64,000 nt of DNA from Bursaphelenchus xylophilus (Eukaryota; Nematoda; Chromadorea; Rhabditida; Aphelenchoididae). Positions within the stretch are counted from its first letter, which is position 1, and the number at the start of each line of letters is the position of its first letter. Under the pieces are notes generated by a model that was not told where the DNA came from, ran no database searches, and was given only the letters and a program-made list of their open reading frames with translations. The position numbers were made by a program, and so were the translations under genes. The stretch covers positions 11,775,291 through 11,839,290 of the forward strand of contig CAJFCV020000001.1 in the NCBI GenBank assembly GCA_904066235.2, read 5' to 3'. Below are positions 10,124 through 22,430 of this stretch, piece after piece.

Positions 10124-11125
10124 CGCCTTACCCCACTCGACCACCGAAGCACTGCTCCGCTGTGCTTTTGAAATCGATCGCCTTTGTTTTCTCGAAAGAA
10201 GGGTGAGGCTAGCTTAGAACTAAAAAATGCTCACTAGCTAGCACGTAAGTGAATCTTAGCAGCTAATTAAAGGTGATCCTAAACCAGTTTTTTGCGCTCT
10301 TTCAAATGGTGTATGTTTCAAGAAGAAACCAGGGGACGAGGTTTTGCCGAGCCCTTGTTAGTTTGAGAAAAATCCAGGCTAAAATCAAGGGTGAAACAAC
10401 AACTTACATAGCCAAAAATGGGTGGTAAACATTTGGGGTAGGGCAGTGAAATCTTGGAGCAAAAATCTGAAAATAAAATAATCAATTGAAGAACCACCAA
10501 AAAAACAAGTGACAACAATCTCATGAAGAATTCCCTAATATTTCCTCAACTACAAAAAAACCATCAAAACTTACATTCCATGTTGTCTAAATCGTTGGTT
10601 AGGGTCTCGGCCATGTAGGTGCCGTCCTGGGCCGGAATTGGGACATTGAAAGTAGGGTCGGGAAATGTGTTCCAAAGATTCACTGATTTGAGAGCTGGGT
10701 TTCTGAAAAGATAGGTCATATAATTTAAGAAAAATCCAGGAAAATTCAAGAACGAAATAACAACTTACATTGATACAAATGGGCAGTAAACTATTAGGCG
10801 AGTAAAATTAGAAGAGAAGAAGAGAGAAGAAGGATACGGGTTACTTAAAAAATATTTTTTTTTTTCTTTTTTTATTTTTTTCTTTTTTTTAATTTTTTTC
10901 TTTTTTTTTATTTTTTTCTTTTTTTTTAATTTTTTTCTTTTTTTTTATTTTTTCTTTTTTTTTAATTTTTTTTTTTTATTTTTTTTCTTTTTTTTATTTT
11001 TTTCTTTTTTTTCATTTTACATCCGAAAAGCAGTGAAGAAATCTTGGAGCAATATCTGAAAATACAGAAATCAATTGAAGAACCATCAAAAAACAAGTGA
11101 CAACAATCCGAACAGTTCCCTAATA

Positions 11126-11312
11126 CTAGTCCGTTCGTAAAGTCGCTGGAATGTTTTCGGCGACATGCACTCCGCGAAACCGAAAGTTCACTTTGCAATT
11201 TTTGGCTTTTTGCACAGTGCAATAGGCTTTTTGGGGCTGTCGCTCGCACCCTGAGTTTTCTTGCACAGTGCACGTCGCCGAAATCATTCCAGCGACTTTA
11301 CGAACGGACTAG
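11126..11312. mobile_element. TA-flanked MITE, duplicated copy
   Basis: Same element as 6148-6334, carried by the tandem duplication rather than inserted independently. Confidence 0.85.
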
Positions 11313-11491
11313 TATCCTCAACTACAAAAAACCATCAAAACTTGCATTCCATGTTGTCTAAATCGTTGGTTAGGGTCTCGGCCATGTAGGTGCCGTCCTG
11401 GGCCGGAATTGGGACATTGAAAGTAGGGTCGGGAAATGTGTTCCAAAGATTCACTGATTCGAGAGCTGCGTTTCTGAAAATATAGATCATA

Positions 11492-12912
11492 TAAAGCGGG
11501 AGATAAAAGATTTTCTGAAAAATTTTTGAAATTTTTCTGTTTTCACTTTTTTTAAAAAAAAAAAGTAAATTTTGAAAAATTTCCGGAAATTTTCGATTTC
11601 TTAAAGTCAAAAAACATTCTTACTCCGAACGACAAATTTTTGGAAAGTTGGATCAAAAATGGCTCGCCAAAAGTTCGATCCGGAAAGTCGAAACAAAAAT
11701 GGCTCGCCCATTTTGGCTGGTGAGTAAGACGCCGTTTTTACTCACCAATTTATTTTCTTCAAAACTATTTTTGTGAGCTGCGCCCTTGATCACCCGGGAA
11801 TTCCCAGATGTGTCAAATTTCTCCCCCGTAAGAAAATTATTTTTCCCCTCTTTTCGATATAGCCTGTTTCTACATGAAGATGGCATGAATACTAGACAAG
11901 TAAGTTGTTATTAGTAAGAGCAGGTGTTCTTCTTTCAATTGACACCAAATATTTTCCTTTTATTTCAGGGAAAGGTACAGAATTTCTCCAATTCGTAAAC
12001 CTAGTTTTTCACGACCATGGATAATGTAAGTGCGCTTATCTCGTTCTAGAGGACACCGCACTCTTTAGTTTTGTTATATTCTCCATCTATCAAACGCCAT
12101 CAATTTCGATTTCTAGGTGTCATGTACAATATCGAAATCTGCTCAGATCTGCCGGATTTTTGCCCGAATGCGTTCTAAACTGAGGTAATAACGTAATAAG
12201 GCTCAAATAACGTTGTTGCAATAACTTGAAGATAGTTTGCATAGGTTTTACTTTCGTATAACATACTTTTTGGAAAGTTAGTATAGTATTTGAATTTTTT
12301 AAGTCGTTATTCCTCAAAATTTATGGGGTTTCATACATATAGAATATACATGAGAGTGGGGTCTCCTCTAAACGTTTCCCGACTTAGAATCTTGACGTCG
12401 TAGCAAAAAACGAGATAATCTCACTTACATTATCCATGGTCATGAAACTTTACGAATTGGAAAAATTTTGTACCTTTCTCTGAAATAACAGGGAATTTTT
12501 TGGTGTCAAATGAAAAACGTACATCTCCTCTTGCTAATGCTAACTTACTTGATCACTTTTCAGCCCATCTTCGTGGAGAACATAGCTTCACAACATCGCA
12601 CAAACATAAAAACAATTTTTTCGTAAGAGAAAAACTTGACACATCAGGGAAAGACTTGGCGTCAACCTTGCAACCTGCAGTGCGGGGCCAAAAAGAGGAA
12701 GAAAGTAAAAACAAGCTCTGACTTTCCTCGACTCCGAGCGGGGAGTAAGATCCGGTCCTACTCCCGACCTTGAAGTCGGAAAGCCAAACAAAAAATTGAC
12801 TTTTTTTTGCATTTTCCGGAAAGTAAACTGAAAATTTACTTTTTTTTAAAAAAACAAGTAAAAACAGAAAAATTTCAAAAATTTTTCAGAAAATCTTTTA
12901 TCTCCCGCTTTA
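11492..12912. mobile_element. 1.4-kb foldback element, duplicated copy
   Basis: Same element as 6514-7934, carried along in the second duplication unit. Confidence 0.8.
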
Positions 12913-13818
12913 TATAAAAAAAATTGAAGAACCACCAAAAAAAAAAAAAAAAACAAGTGACAACAATCTGAAGAATTCCCTAATTTTCTCAACTACCAAA
13001 AAACCCAGCTTACATTCCATGTTGTGTAAATCGTTGGTTTGGATTTCGGCCATGTAGGTGCCGTCCTGGGCCGGGAGTGCCGTTGTTAAATTGGTGCAGT
13101 TTTCGAAGGATCCATTGCTTTCCGGGGTCATTTTCTGCAAAGATGAATCATATAATTTGAGATTAAAGACTACGCTAAAACAAGTATAAACCGACAACTT
13201 ACATGTTAAAAAGCCGTGATAAATAAAATACAAATACAATAAATGAGACAAATACAATAGATACAATAGACAATAGAAATTAAATACAAATACAATAAAT
13301 GAGACAAATACAATAGATACAATAGGCAATAGAAATTAAATACAAATACAATAGATAAATACAATAGATGAGGGGTCAATTAAAAAAGCTTTTTTATTTA
13401 TTTTTTCATTTTTTACGTTTTTTTGTTACTTTTTTATTTTTTCTTTATCTTATTTTTTCAAAAAATATAATTTTTTGCCTTTTTTATTATTTTTTTGGCT
13501 CTTCTTTTTTTTTGATTTTTTGGCCTTTTCATTTTTTGGCTCTTCTTTTTTTTGGCCTTTTCAATTTTTTTTTGGCTCTTCTACTTTTTGCCTTTTAATT
13601 GTTTTTTCTCTGTCATCCTTTCGGTGGTGTGTATCGAGAGAGGATCTCTGAAAAATAAAAAATTAACACGTAAAAACACCAGTGACAGCACTATAAAAAT
13701 ATCTCTAAACCCCTTGACAAAGGTGGTCAGTGTTTCCTAAAGCGTATCTGTCCCGGATAATTATTCGAGAGCCGGCTCACATCAACGACGCAACAATTCA
13801 AAAAAACAATTCACTTTC

Positions 13819-14085
13819 ACATTTTTTTCAATTTGGCCACATTTTTTTCCACTTGGCCACATTTTTTTCAATTTGGCCACATTTTTTCCCACTTGGCCAC
13901 ATTTTTTTCTATTTGGCCACATTTTTTCCCACTTGGCCACATTTTTTTCAATTTGGCCACATTTTTTCCCACTTGGCCACATTTTTTTCCACTTGGCCAC
14001 ATTTTTTTCAATTTGGCCACATTTTTTTCCACTTGGCCACATTTTTTTCAATTTGGCCACATTTTTTTCAATTTGGCCATATTTT
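13819..14085. repeat. 20-bp minisatellite, duplicated copy
   Basis: Same number of 20-base units as 8841-9107. The only substitution noticed is the A/G difference noted for unit 1. Confidence 0.95.
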
Positions 14086-15106
14086 AGCAGAACGCCAAGG
14101 TTTTTATTCAATTTGGGGGGTTCAGTCAGGGGGGGTTCCCTCGAACAGGGGTGAGGGGTTCAGTCAGGGGGGGTCCAGTCATTGGGGGGTTCAGTCAGGG
14201 GGGTTCAGTCAGGGGGGTTCAGTCATGGGGGGTTCAGTCAGGCATTCGCCAAGATTTTTGGCATTCGGTTTTTTAAGGACCTCTAATGTTTTAGCTGACT
14301 GTGCAGTGGGTAATGCACAAAATAACATGAACCTGCAATTAAAACATTGCCAATGACTCATAATTTTTAAATTAGTAAATCTTGGCGCCTTTGGGCCACC
14401 GGGTTCGCGGAAAAACGCCAGAGAAAATCGAATTTTTGCGAACTTTGCGGCCCAATAACTTGTCTAAAACTATTGAAGCATGCGATTGCAACGATCTTCA
14501 GAATATCGTATTCTAAGATAGCATGCAAAGTTTGAAGCAAATCGGTCAAACAATTAAAAAGTAGATTCGGTTTTAAGTTTTTTACCTTATGGACCATATT
14601 ACTTTATTCAAGTTTTAATATCCAACAGCGTTAAATAGTCAAATAAATGACCCATATTATCTCATAACATTTTGTAAACGGAGATTGATTGCAAAAATTT
14701 CAACTCCCAGGCCGAAAAAAAGTTTTGCCTTATACATAGTAGCATACCTGATCCTATGCCAAAAATAATAGAAGTTTAAGACTGAAGTCAAAGTTTTAAA
14801 ACCATCTATGTGAATTGAGATAGCTTTCTAAGGCGACGCTCAACTTTTGGAGTTGGTTTCAACCTTGCTGCGCCGATTTCAAAAATGGTCACTATCACCT
14901 AAAACAAGGTTCTCACAACAGCTTCCAAAATGGTGCGGATGTCAGTAATTATGCTCTTACTGACTTTTTAGATCAAAGTGGACATAGCTGAGTCAAAATA
15001 TACCGATTTTTAAAATATTATTTTAGTCACCTACATCGCAGTTTTTTTGGAATTTTAAAAGAACTACTCCAATTATGCTCATAGGAAACCGAATTCAGGC
15101 AATTGC

Positions 15107-15867
15107 TTCGTTATGAAAGGATTTAGCAGCAAAAGATGTCTAAAATAAGGTTTTCAAATCTACTATTTTTTGGTCAGTCCGACTTGTTTCCAGTTTTTAA
15201 TTTGAGCTACCCTTGCGCATCCTAACAACAGTCAAAATCCCTGGATTCTTGACTGTTCACGTAGTCATTCCAGCGACCTTACGAACGGACTGATATCTTA
15301 TGAACAATATAAAATTCCACAAAGTCTTTCGCAAGCAAGTACAATACCACTAAATCACTTGCTTCTTGGAGTAAAAGGTGCCTTTTATTACCATTTACCC
15401 CTCAAAAGGATCGAATATTACAATACTACTCACTGAAAATACAGTTATATTGTGAACTCAAAAATGATGAAAATTATATTGCACTTGATGGCTAACATAA
15501 AAATTACATCCTTAATATAATTAATCGCCAAATCTTGCCTTAAAAACTGATAGACACTTGATTTTACTTTAATTTACTTTATGAAAGCGTTTTGGAGCAA
15601 ATTCGGGGCAAAAATTATATTATACTTGACATCAGATAGAAATCTGCCATGTATAATATAATCAATATCCCAGTCTAGACATAAAAACATATAAAAGGAC
15701 ATTTAGGCTACTTGCTCACTTCATATTTGCATTTTGAAACTAATTAAAGCCAACAATTATATTACACTTGACATCGAATGTAAAAATGTCACATTTCCCT
15801 GCACTACCCATCAAAATGCCATCAATAATACAATTTCCCAACTTCAATCTTAGACCCAAAGCCTTAC
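15107..15867. other. Spacer with four copies of a dispersed motif
   Basis: No gene seen. Contains a solo MITE end near 15267-15285 and four copies of the TTATATTACACTTGACATC motif in about 300 bp (15474, 15615, 15645 on the other strand, 15757). Confidence 0.6.
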
Positions 15868-17494
15868 CCATTTACATAGAACTCCGGCGCATGGGGTCTT
15901 GTTGAAGTCGGGGCTGGCTCCTTCGCTCCAATCCACGTTGTACATGCATCTGACGCAAAGAGCTCGCATTTGGGAGATGAATCGCTGAAAAAGCAATGAT
16001 ATTACAATTTAAACTGATTGAATTTTGCCGAAATCTACCGTGGATAACCTCCACATCACAAACTCCCAATTGCTTACCTCTCCAGTCTCGTCTCTGCCCG
16101 TTTCGTTGCGAACATTCTCCCGGTGGGAGATCCAGAAGCACATCTGATGGAAGGCCTGTTTGAAGTCGTAGACCTTCATCACCTGGCCATCGCTCAAGGT
16201 GTGGCGTTGGGTTCATAGAAAAACTATGCAACCTGAAAAAAATATTTTTTTAAAAAATGGAAATATTGAAAACTGAACTGGACTATCTTATGAACAATAC
16301 AAAATTACTGACTTTTTAGATCAAAGAGGACCTAGCTGAGTCAAAAAATCTACCGGTTTCTGAACATTCTCTCCCTAAACTTTGATCTAAACACCAAAAA
16401 CACAAAAGAAACAAAAACTTACTTCATTTTCTATGCTTGGGCCATAAATTCACTGCTGTTCGTACGCCTCAGTGGTACGGGCATTTGACCTGCATGATAA
16501 ACTCGCGGTTCTAGCCCAGTTCAGCGAAGGATCGGTGGAAATAGAGCATGTAAGAGTCTGAAAAAGAAGAGATAATCCTATTCATGTTAATTTTCAATTG
16601 TATAATTACATAATAGAACGAGATGTTACCTAAAACTCAAAAATGTTACCTAAAAAAACACAAAATGTTACCTAAAAACCCTAAACTTAGGAGCTATTAA
16701 TATTCTTTTGATAAAAGCAACTGAAAGCCAGAAGCAAAATCAATCGAAAAAATCAAGTTTCCGGCCCGTTCTGACCAAACCCATCCACAGCTTGTGCCTA
16801 GTACAACATCGTTCAAAATTTCTAAGCATGAGTCTAAACTTCGAAGGAAACAAATATAAAAATACCGCTTACCTCATTTTCTGCCCACCTTTTTCATTCC
16901 AGAGGACCCCTGGGCTGATTCAGGGGGTCCATGGTCTTGCCGAGCGCCCGAAAAATTTCCACAGGGCCCCCCGCACGAAGCGGAGGGCCAGGGCGCTCCG
17001 GTTTCGACCAAAACATCCAAGGTGAGCACCCTTTTGTGATAGTCCAATGGCCCCCCGGTCTGATTCGGGGGGCCAGGGTGCTCCACCATAGTTTTTAGTC
17101 CTTCATGGACTTGTTTGGCACTGGCTGAAAATAAATGATCAGTAAAATTATATTACTTTAGATTAAACCCAACGAAAATCAATTAAAACCCACCAAACTC
17201 CGTGAAGTGAGGTAGATCATGAAAAGAACTGAAATTTACACGTGTTTACACGCCATTTTACAGCGAATTATACCACTTTCTTCCATAATATCCCCGCGAA
17301 ATCCACCAGCGTATAACAAAAACAATGCAAACCTTCTTTTTTCGGGCGCAGTTCGCAAAAATAATTATTTTTTTGGGGAAAAAATCGGAACTTACTTTTT
17401 CTCGTGCGGATCAACTGGGCGATCCATGGATGAGTCGAGACGAAAGGATTGGTTTCTCAAGAATGCTCATAAGGATCACCAGTAAGTTCTTCAT
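15868..17494 (-). pseudogene. Decayed gene for a probable small secreted protein
   Basis: A start with a signal-like peptide (MKNLLVILMSILEK, 17494 downward) and several segments bounded by TTTTCAG acceptors and GTAAG donors can be seen: 17494-17396, about 17125-16891, 16557-16433, 16232-16078 and 15984-15868. The last segment reads FISQMRALCVRCMYNVDW...CAGVLCKW, a cysteine-bearing sequence. The most protein-like frames are broken: the first exon hits TGA before its donor, 16557-16433 (YMLYFHRSFAELG*NREFIM) has TAG and TGA, and 16232-16078 has TGA. I infer a pseudogene. An alternative is a living gene in which I chose wrong frames or junctions. Family not recognised. Confidence 0.35.
16901..17080. 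other. Cluster of three GC-rich hairpins
   Basis: Three strong inverted repeats in an AT-rich setting: GGACCCCTGGGC...GGGGGTCC at 16904-16930, GGGCCCCCCGC...GCGGAGGGCC at 16964-16989, and GGCCCCCCGGTCTGATTCGGGGGGCC spanning 17049-17074. The first and third share the loop CTGATTC, so the unit looks duplicated. On the minus strand the segment also reads as a Gly/Pro-rich open frame (HPGPPNQTGGPLDYHK, DHGPPESAQGSSGM), which may be an exon of the neighbouring decayed gene. Confidence 0.5.
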
Positions 17495-17618
17495 GTTTTT
17501 TTTTGCAAATTCCTAAAAAATAGTGATTATTTGGTGAGTGGCTGCCAAAAACTTACGTAATTAGGAAATTGAATGAGGCAATGGTTGTAGTCGGCGGAGC
17601 TGAAGGCGGTGCTCCGCC

Positions 17619-20600
17619 TTATCCAAGCTGCCAAGGGGCTGGATCATTCGGGGGAACATGAGTCCTTCTGCCTGAAAAAAAAGACATTATTGAGGATTAT
17701 ATTATTTTTATGTCTTTTTTCTTCAAAAAACACCTCAGTTTGGTTTATTTCTAGGGGTTTTGGCCGAAAAAGTAAAAAACAAGATGCGATAAACTTACGA
17801 GGTAGTAAGGAGTTTCGCACCGATGCGTAGCTTCTACGCACCATGTCGACGACGAGTCGGGCTGGAGGCTGACGGCTTCGCCTCCTGGGCCGCTCTTCAA
17901 ACACGACCTCCTCGATGATGGGGCCGAGTTGTTCGACCTCCCTTGATCTTCGGGGAGGCCGAGGACCAACTTGAGGTGCAGGAGGCGGCGGCTGGTAGCA
18001 GCACCGCCTCCTGCACTTGGGCATTCTTCGCAGGGGCCCCGGGGCCTCATGTTGTGGTGCTTGGACTTCAGGGCCTTCCAAAGAGACCTGATTCTCGACC
18101 GGGGGCGAGACGACTTCCTCTCGAAGCAAGGTGACTTCCGCTGTAGGCTGGACGTCAGGCCGCTGTAGGCTGGACGTCGAGGTCCGCACCAGTGGACTTC
18201 TCGAGCGGTCTTTCCTTGGCGGTCGGGCATCGGCTTCGGCGTGACGAAGGATCTCGCTCAGGCGCCTTTTGAGACGATATTTTTCTTCTTTTTCCTTCTC
18301 TAATTCGGCCATTGCGTCATCCTTGGCCTTTACGGTTTCTTCGAGCTTTCTTCCAGCCCGGTAATCCTTCGTTTTTAGCTCGTTGATGACCCTCTGTGCC
18401 GCTTCCAGGTCGGCTTCAGCCTTTTGGGCTCTTTCCATTTCTGAGAGCCACAAGGCTTCTGTGACTTCCTTTGATTTCCTCAGTTCATCGGCTTGTCTTA
18501 AGATCTGCCGGTTTTCTTCGATGAGTTCTGCCAGCTTTTCCTTCAGCTTGGCTTTCTCTTCTTCCACTGGCTCCGGCGTCTTCTCTGCCATCATCGCCTG
18601 ATACTCTTCAAATTCCTCATACGAGGCAATCGATGGGACTCCGTGGAGCGTCGAATTCCCGGTGCTGTATTCAGGCGACCGGGAATACATCGGGCTGGAG
18701 CAAGTCGGACTAGCAATGGTGCTAAGTCCTCCCTCTCCTCCTGGGACGCCGAGGTGATGGCCATCCAGGGGGGAACCCGCAACCGCCGGCTGGTGCTCGG
18801 CCTGAACGGTGCGGGCCGGGTTTTGGCCGAAGCCAGAGGTGCCGGATGGAACGCACGGCACCTCTTTTCCTTCCACTGGGACGCCGGATTGGGGCTGGCC
18901 ATCCAGTGGAAGGACCACAACCGGCGGCAAGACTTCAGCCTGCACGGTGTGGATTTGGCGTCCGCTTGTTGGGCTCGGACGTTGGCCAGAGGCCTGGTCG
19001 ACGGTGCTGGGAGGCACTGAAATCACCAAAATTAGGCGAAAAATTGGAAAGGTATGGCCGAAAATTCTAAAACTATTGCTAAGGTCCCTATCCTGTCATA
19101 TTCCCTCATTTTTCCCGATAAAAATTTCGTCCTGCTTCGAAAGTTATGTTTTTGTTTTTTAGCGGAGATCCTGATGTTGACGATCCAAAAATTGATTGAA
19201 GTCCACAGTGGCCGAAAACTCCATATTTGACTCAAAATGCTGTGAAGAATTTTCCATTGCTCCAGAAAGAGGTCCAAGAATGCCGAAAAGCCATCCAGTT
19301 TGAAATCAAGCGACGAAAACCACATTACCAACAAGAAACCCGAGCTGATTTTTTTCGTTGATGGCGACCAGAGAGCGTATTTTTAGTGGTGATCTTGGAA
19401 AAGCGACAGCACAGCGGCTCGAAAGCCAGAACACTGAATGACCCGAAAATCGGATCAAACGACAACGTGGAAAGGGGAGATCCTTCAAAAGGACTCCAGA
19501 AGACGAGATGGAACCGAATTAAAGATGGTGGTCCGAACCACTGTAATGATTGGTCCTCGGTTGGTGAAAAGCAGGTGCAGGTGGACAAGTTCTGGGTGAT
19601 TTGGGACCATTTCGACGTGAAAATCATGGAAAACGGGTATTGGATTGGATTCATGGAGATGAAAATGGTCAGATTGGTATGCGGATGTTCAAAATGAGCT
19701 AAAATAAGGTGAGTCCAGGGCTCAAATGGGCGAAAACGTCTAAAATTTCTGTAACTTCTGCTTTCTCCTTGTATCGGTCTTCTAAATGCTTCATTTCAGA
19801 TATTCATTTATTCTTCAGTCACTTCCAAGGCGATATTGATGTCATGAATAATCTCCAGGCCAAGGAAATTATTTCTGAAGGTTGTTAATCCAAAATTTGT
19901 GGCTAACGTTGAAAATTCCGATTGGGGACGGAGTCGTGATGTTAAAATGGATTTGATGGTGAAGGTCTTGATGAAATGGAATGGTTTGATCGTAGAATTA
20001 ATGTGGTTGAACTGAAGATGGAGTTGATTTGAAGTGATCATGACGAAAGTGGGTGCCTTGGGGTCTCTTTTTATCATCCTGAAGATGAATCTATTGATTG
20101 GAATTCGTACCGCGTCATCTCAACTGGTTTCGTTGCTGATGTTGCCTTTGGCAAGTGGGTGAAGTCTCTGAAAAAGTCCACGCGACACGAAACCGCAAAT
20201 TCGACGAGCCTGAACGACGAGAAGTCACGTCCACCTGGAGAAAATCACAGAACACATCAAGAGGTCTTTCAACAAGATTATGACAAGAAAAACGAGGACA
20301 GGTATCAAGAACACCATCAATAACGTCACTCCACGGACGAGACGAGCTCCCCACCCCTTGAAATTACTCTGCTACAACCCTAATCCTAAGTGATGATCGT
20401 AGACATGGTCCATTTGACGTTGGTCTTCAGCAATCAGCCCAGTGATTGAATTGGTCCAAAGGAGGAGGTGCAGGAAGTTCATCGTGTCATCAGATGGTGT
20501 CTCAAAGTGAAAACCCCGTTATAAATAACAAGAAAGGTCAAATTACATGGATAGTATAAAATGATGTAAGTATTTATTGTTATGATTAATACAATTACAA

Positions 20601-22391
20601 TTTATTAAAGAATGTGAATATCCAATTGTAATGGTTCAAGTTTCAGAGCGCCAACGGAATTTGAAATGGACCTTTGGTAGGGAAGAAGCCATCGAGTTTT
20701 GAATCAGAATCCCTGGACGAACTGAAAAGGGCGAAAAAAGTTTTTACCTGATCCACGAAGCAGATTGGAGATGAAGTTGGATGGAAATTGGAGTAAAACA
20801 AAACAGTAAGCCACTGTTGGCCAAGAAAATGAATAGTTTAGTCTTTATTTGGGATTTTTGACTCCAAAAATACTCCAAATTACGATGTAAATAAATAATT
20901 TATGACGATTACAGTAAAATTATAATAAAAGTAATATTTTAGATGATGTCATGATGAATACTCGCTGGAACTGCCGCAATCGACAAAAATGATCCATCTT
21001 CAACCCGGATTAGGGTCTCGGACGGATCCTGGAGGCACATGAAGATGTTTGAAGCCATAGTTTTGATCATTGGACATCAATTCTCACATTCGGATGACAA
21101 ATTTCTAGAAAATCCGTCAAAAATGTTTTGTGAAAGCAAATTTTTGAGTTAGTTGGAGAGGGAAATTTCTAGAATGAAGATTCTAAAAATTTTGAGTTGA
21201 TTTTTGGCAGTTTTGACGAAAAAATTAACTAAAATTGACGGATTTCCTAGATTTTTGCCTACCGAACGTTGTCTTGGATCTGAGCTGTGGATGGATTGAA
21301 GTGTTGACCACGGATGAACTTCATCGTTTTTGGCGCTCGGAGAGATGTCAGCCCAATCATAATGGGTTTTTCGGGAGGCTGTGGGCTGGGATGTTGATGA
21401 TCAAAAAGCGAAATTTGAGTGAAGGGGAAATTTGTATCAAAAGCAAGCTCGGAATTTATGGTAGATAATGAGTGATGTTGGCTTTCGTTTTCTTGCCTAA
21501 AGGGGTGTCGAAAAGCGAAAGGATTTTTTTCCAATTTTTTTAACAAAAATTAATTGGAATACGTTTTCGGTACGGAATTTTTCACAATTTTGTCTAAAAT
21601 ACAGATATCCATCTTAAAAAATGCCCGAAATTTACCCTTATGATCAAACTTTTGCGCTCTAAGATCTTCTCCATGAGGTCATTGGGGTTCTGAACACTGT
21701 AAAACTCGCAAAACCTTGACTTACCGAACTGTCTTGACACAAATGGGGTGGGACCAGATCCATGGCGATGCATCGAGTCATAATACATAAATCAAGGCCA
21801 ATTTCGGCCGGATTTTACAGTATTCAAATAGCTTTCGGCGGGATTTACAGTATCCCCCACCAGCCAGAATTGCGACCTTTTGTGCAATATAGTGCCTGAA
21901 TATTACGATTCAAGGCCTAATAGTGTATTTTTAGGGCCATTAGGGCTTTTTATTGTCATTTTTGGCGGGAATTACGGTAGCAACCCACCAGCCAAAAATG
22001 AAATTTATGGTTTTACGATCTTCCAGATTGAGCTCGAAATCATCTTCTTGAGCTCTTTTTTTCGAGTTGTTTACTTCAAAATTATGTTGTACTAGACAAT
22101 TGGCTCGAAGTATTCGTATTTTTTTTATATTTCTGCCCTAAGCTTATATTAGTCATCTTAAGTTAACGTCAATTACAGGATTCAAAATTTGTCATCAAAA
22201 TATCCAGAATTTTGTGGGATTCTGATGACAATCCCAATTTTTATTTCTTAAAATCCTCAAAAAACCACCAAAAATCCCAAAAAAATCCCACTGAACTTAC
22301 CCGTCGACCCTACCCCAGCTCCAGCCACCGGGACGGCAGCGGTGGAGGAGGCTGGGGTCTTCGCAGATGCGGGCTGGGTGCGTGAAGACAT
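17619..22391 (-). CDS. Coiled-coil / proline-rich protein, unknown function (3 exons)
   Basis: Exons 22391-22301, 19016-17799 and 17671-17619, joined in phase (1, 1), give about 453 aa. The first exon starts MSSRTQPASAKTPASSTAAV and is followed by a 3.3-kb intron. The acceptor before VPPSTVDQAS continues its frame exactly, which is my reason for linking them. The long exon encodes a Pro/Gly-rich region with two related stretches (TVQAEVLPPVVVLPLDG and TVQAEHQPAVAGSPLDG), then a charged helical segment rich in E/K/A/L that should form a coiled coil (roughly residues 160-285). An Arg/Pro-rich tail follows (PPPPAPQVGPRPPRRS, RRRSRQPPARLVV). There is no signal peptide or membrane segment. GC content is clearly higher than the surroundings. 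Family not recognised. The main exon is the secure part, and the first exon is an inference. Confidence 0.65.
19017..22300 (-). other. Large intron of the coiled-coil gene
   Basis: About 3.3 kb. It contains no obvious mobile element and no convincing nested gene, though several short open frames are present around 19386-19700 and 20115-20354. If the first exon has been assigned wrongly, this is intergenic DNA. Confidence 0.45.
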
Positions 22392-22430
22392 CTCGGAAGA
22401 GTTTCGCTGTACCAGGATAGAGATCAACCG

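Larger units (their letters stand above)
10124..15106. repeat. Tandem duplication, unit 2
   Basis: Second copy of the 4,983-bp direct duplication. It contains the same features in the same order: partial family-3 element 10124-10357, exon-like modules 10408-10466, 10575-10702, 11346-11473 and 13014-13134, MITE 11126-11312, foldback 11492-12912 and minisatellites 13223-13370, 13819-14085 and 14114-14242. The junction ...CAATTG|CGCCTTACC shows only one or two bases of microhomology. Confidence 0.95.

Noticed and set aside
18591..19162. Plus-strand and alternative minus-strand frames over the coiled-coil exon
   Set aside because: Shadows of the GC-rich minus-strand exon, which has the splice signals, phase continuity and coiled-coil pattern.
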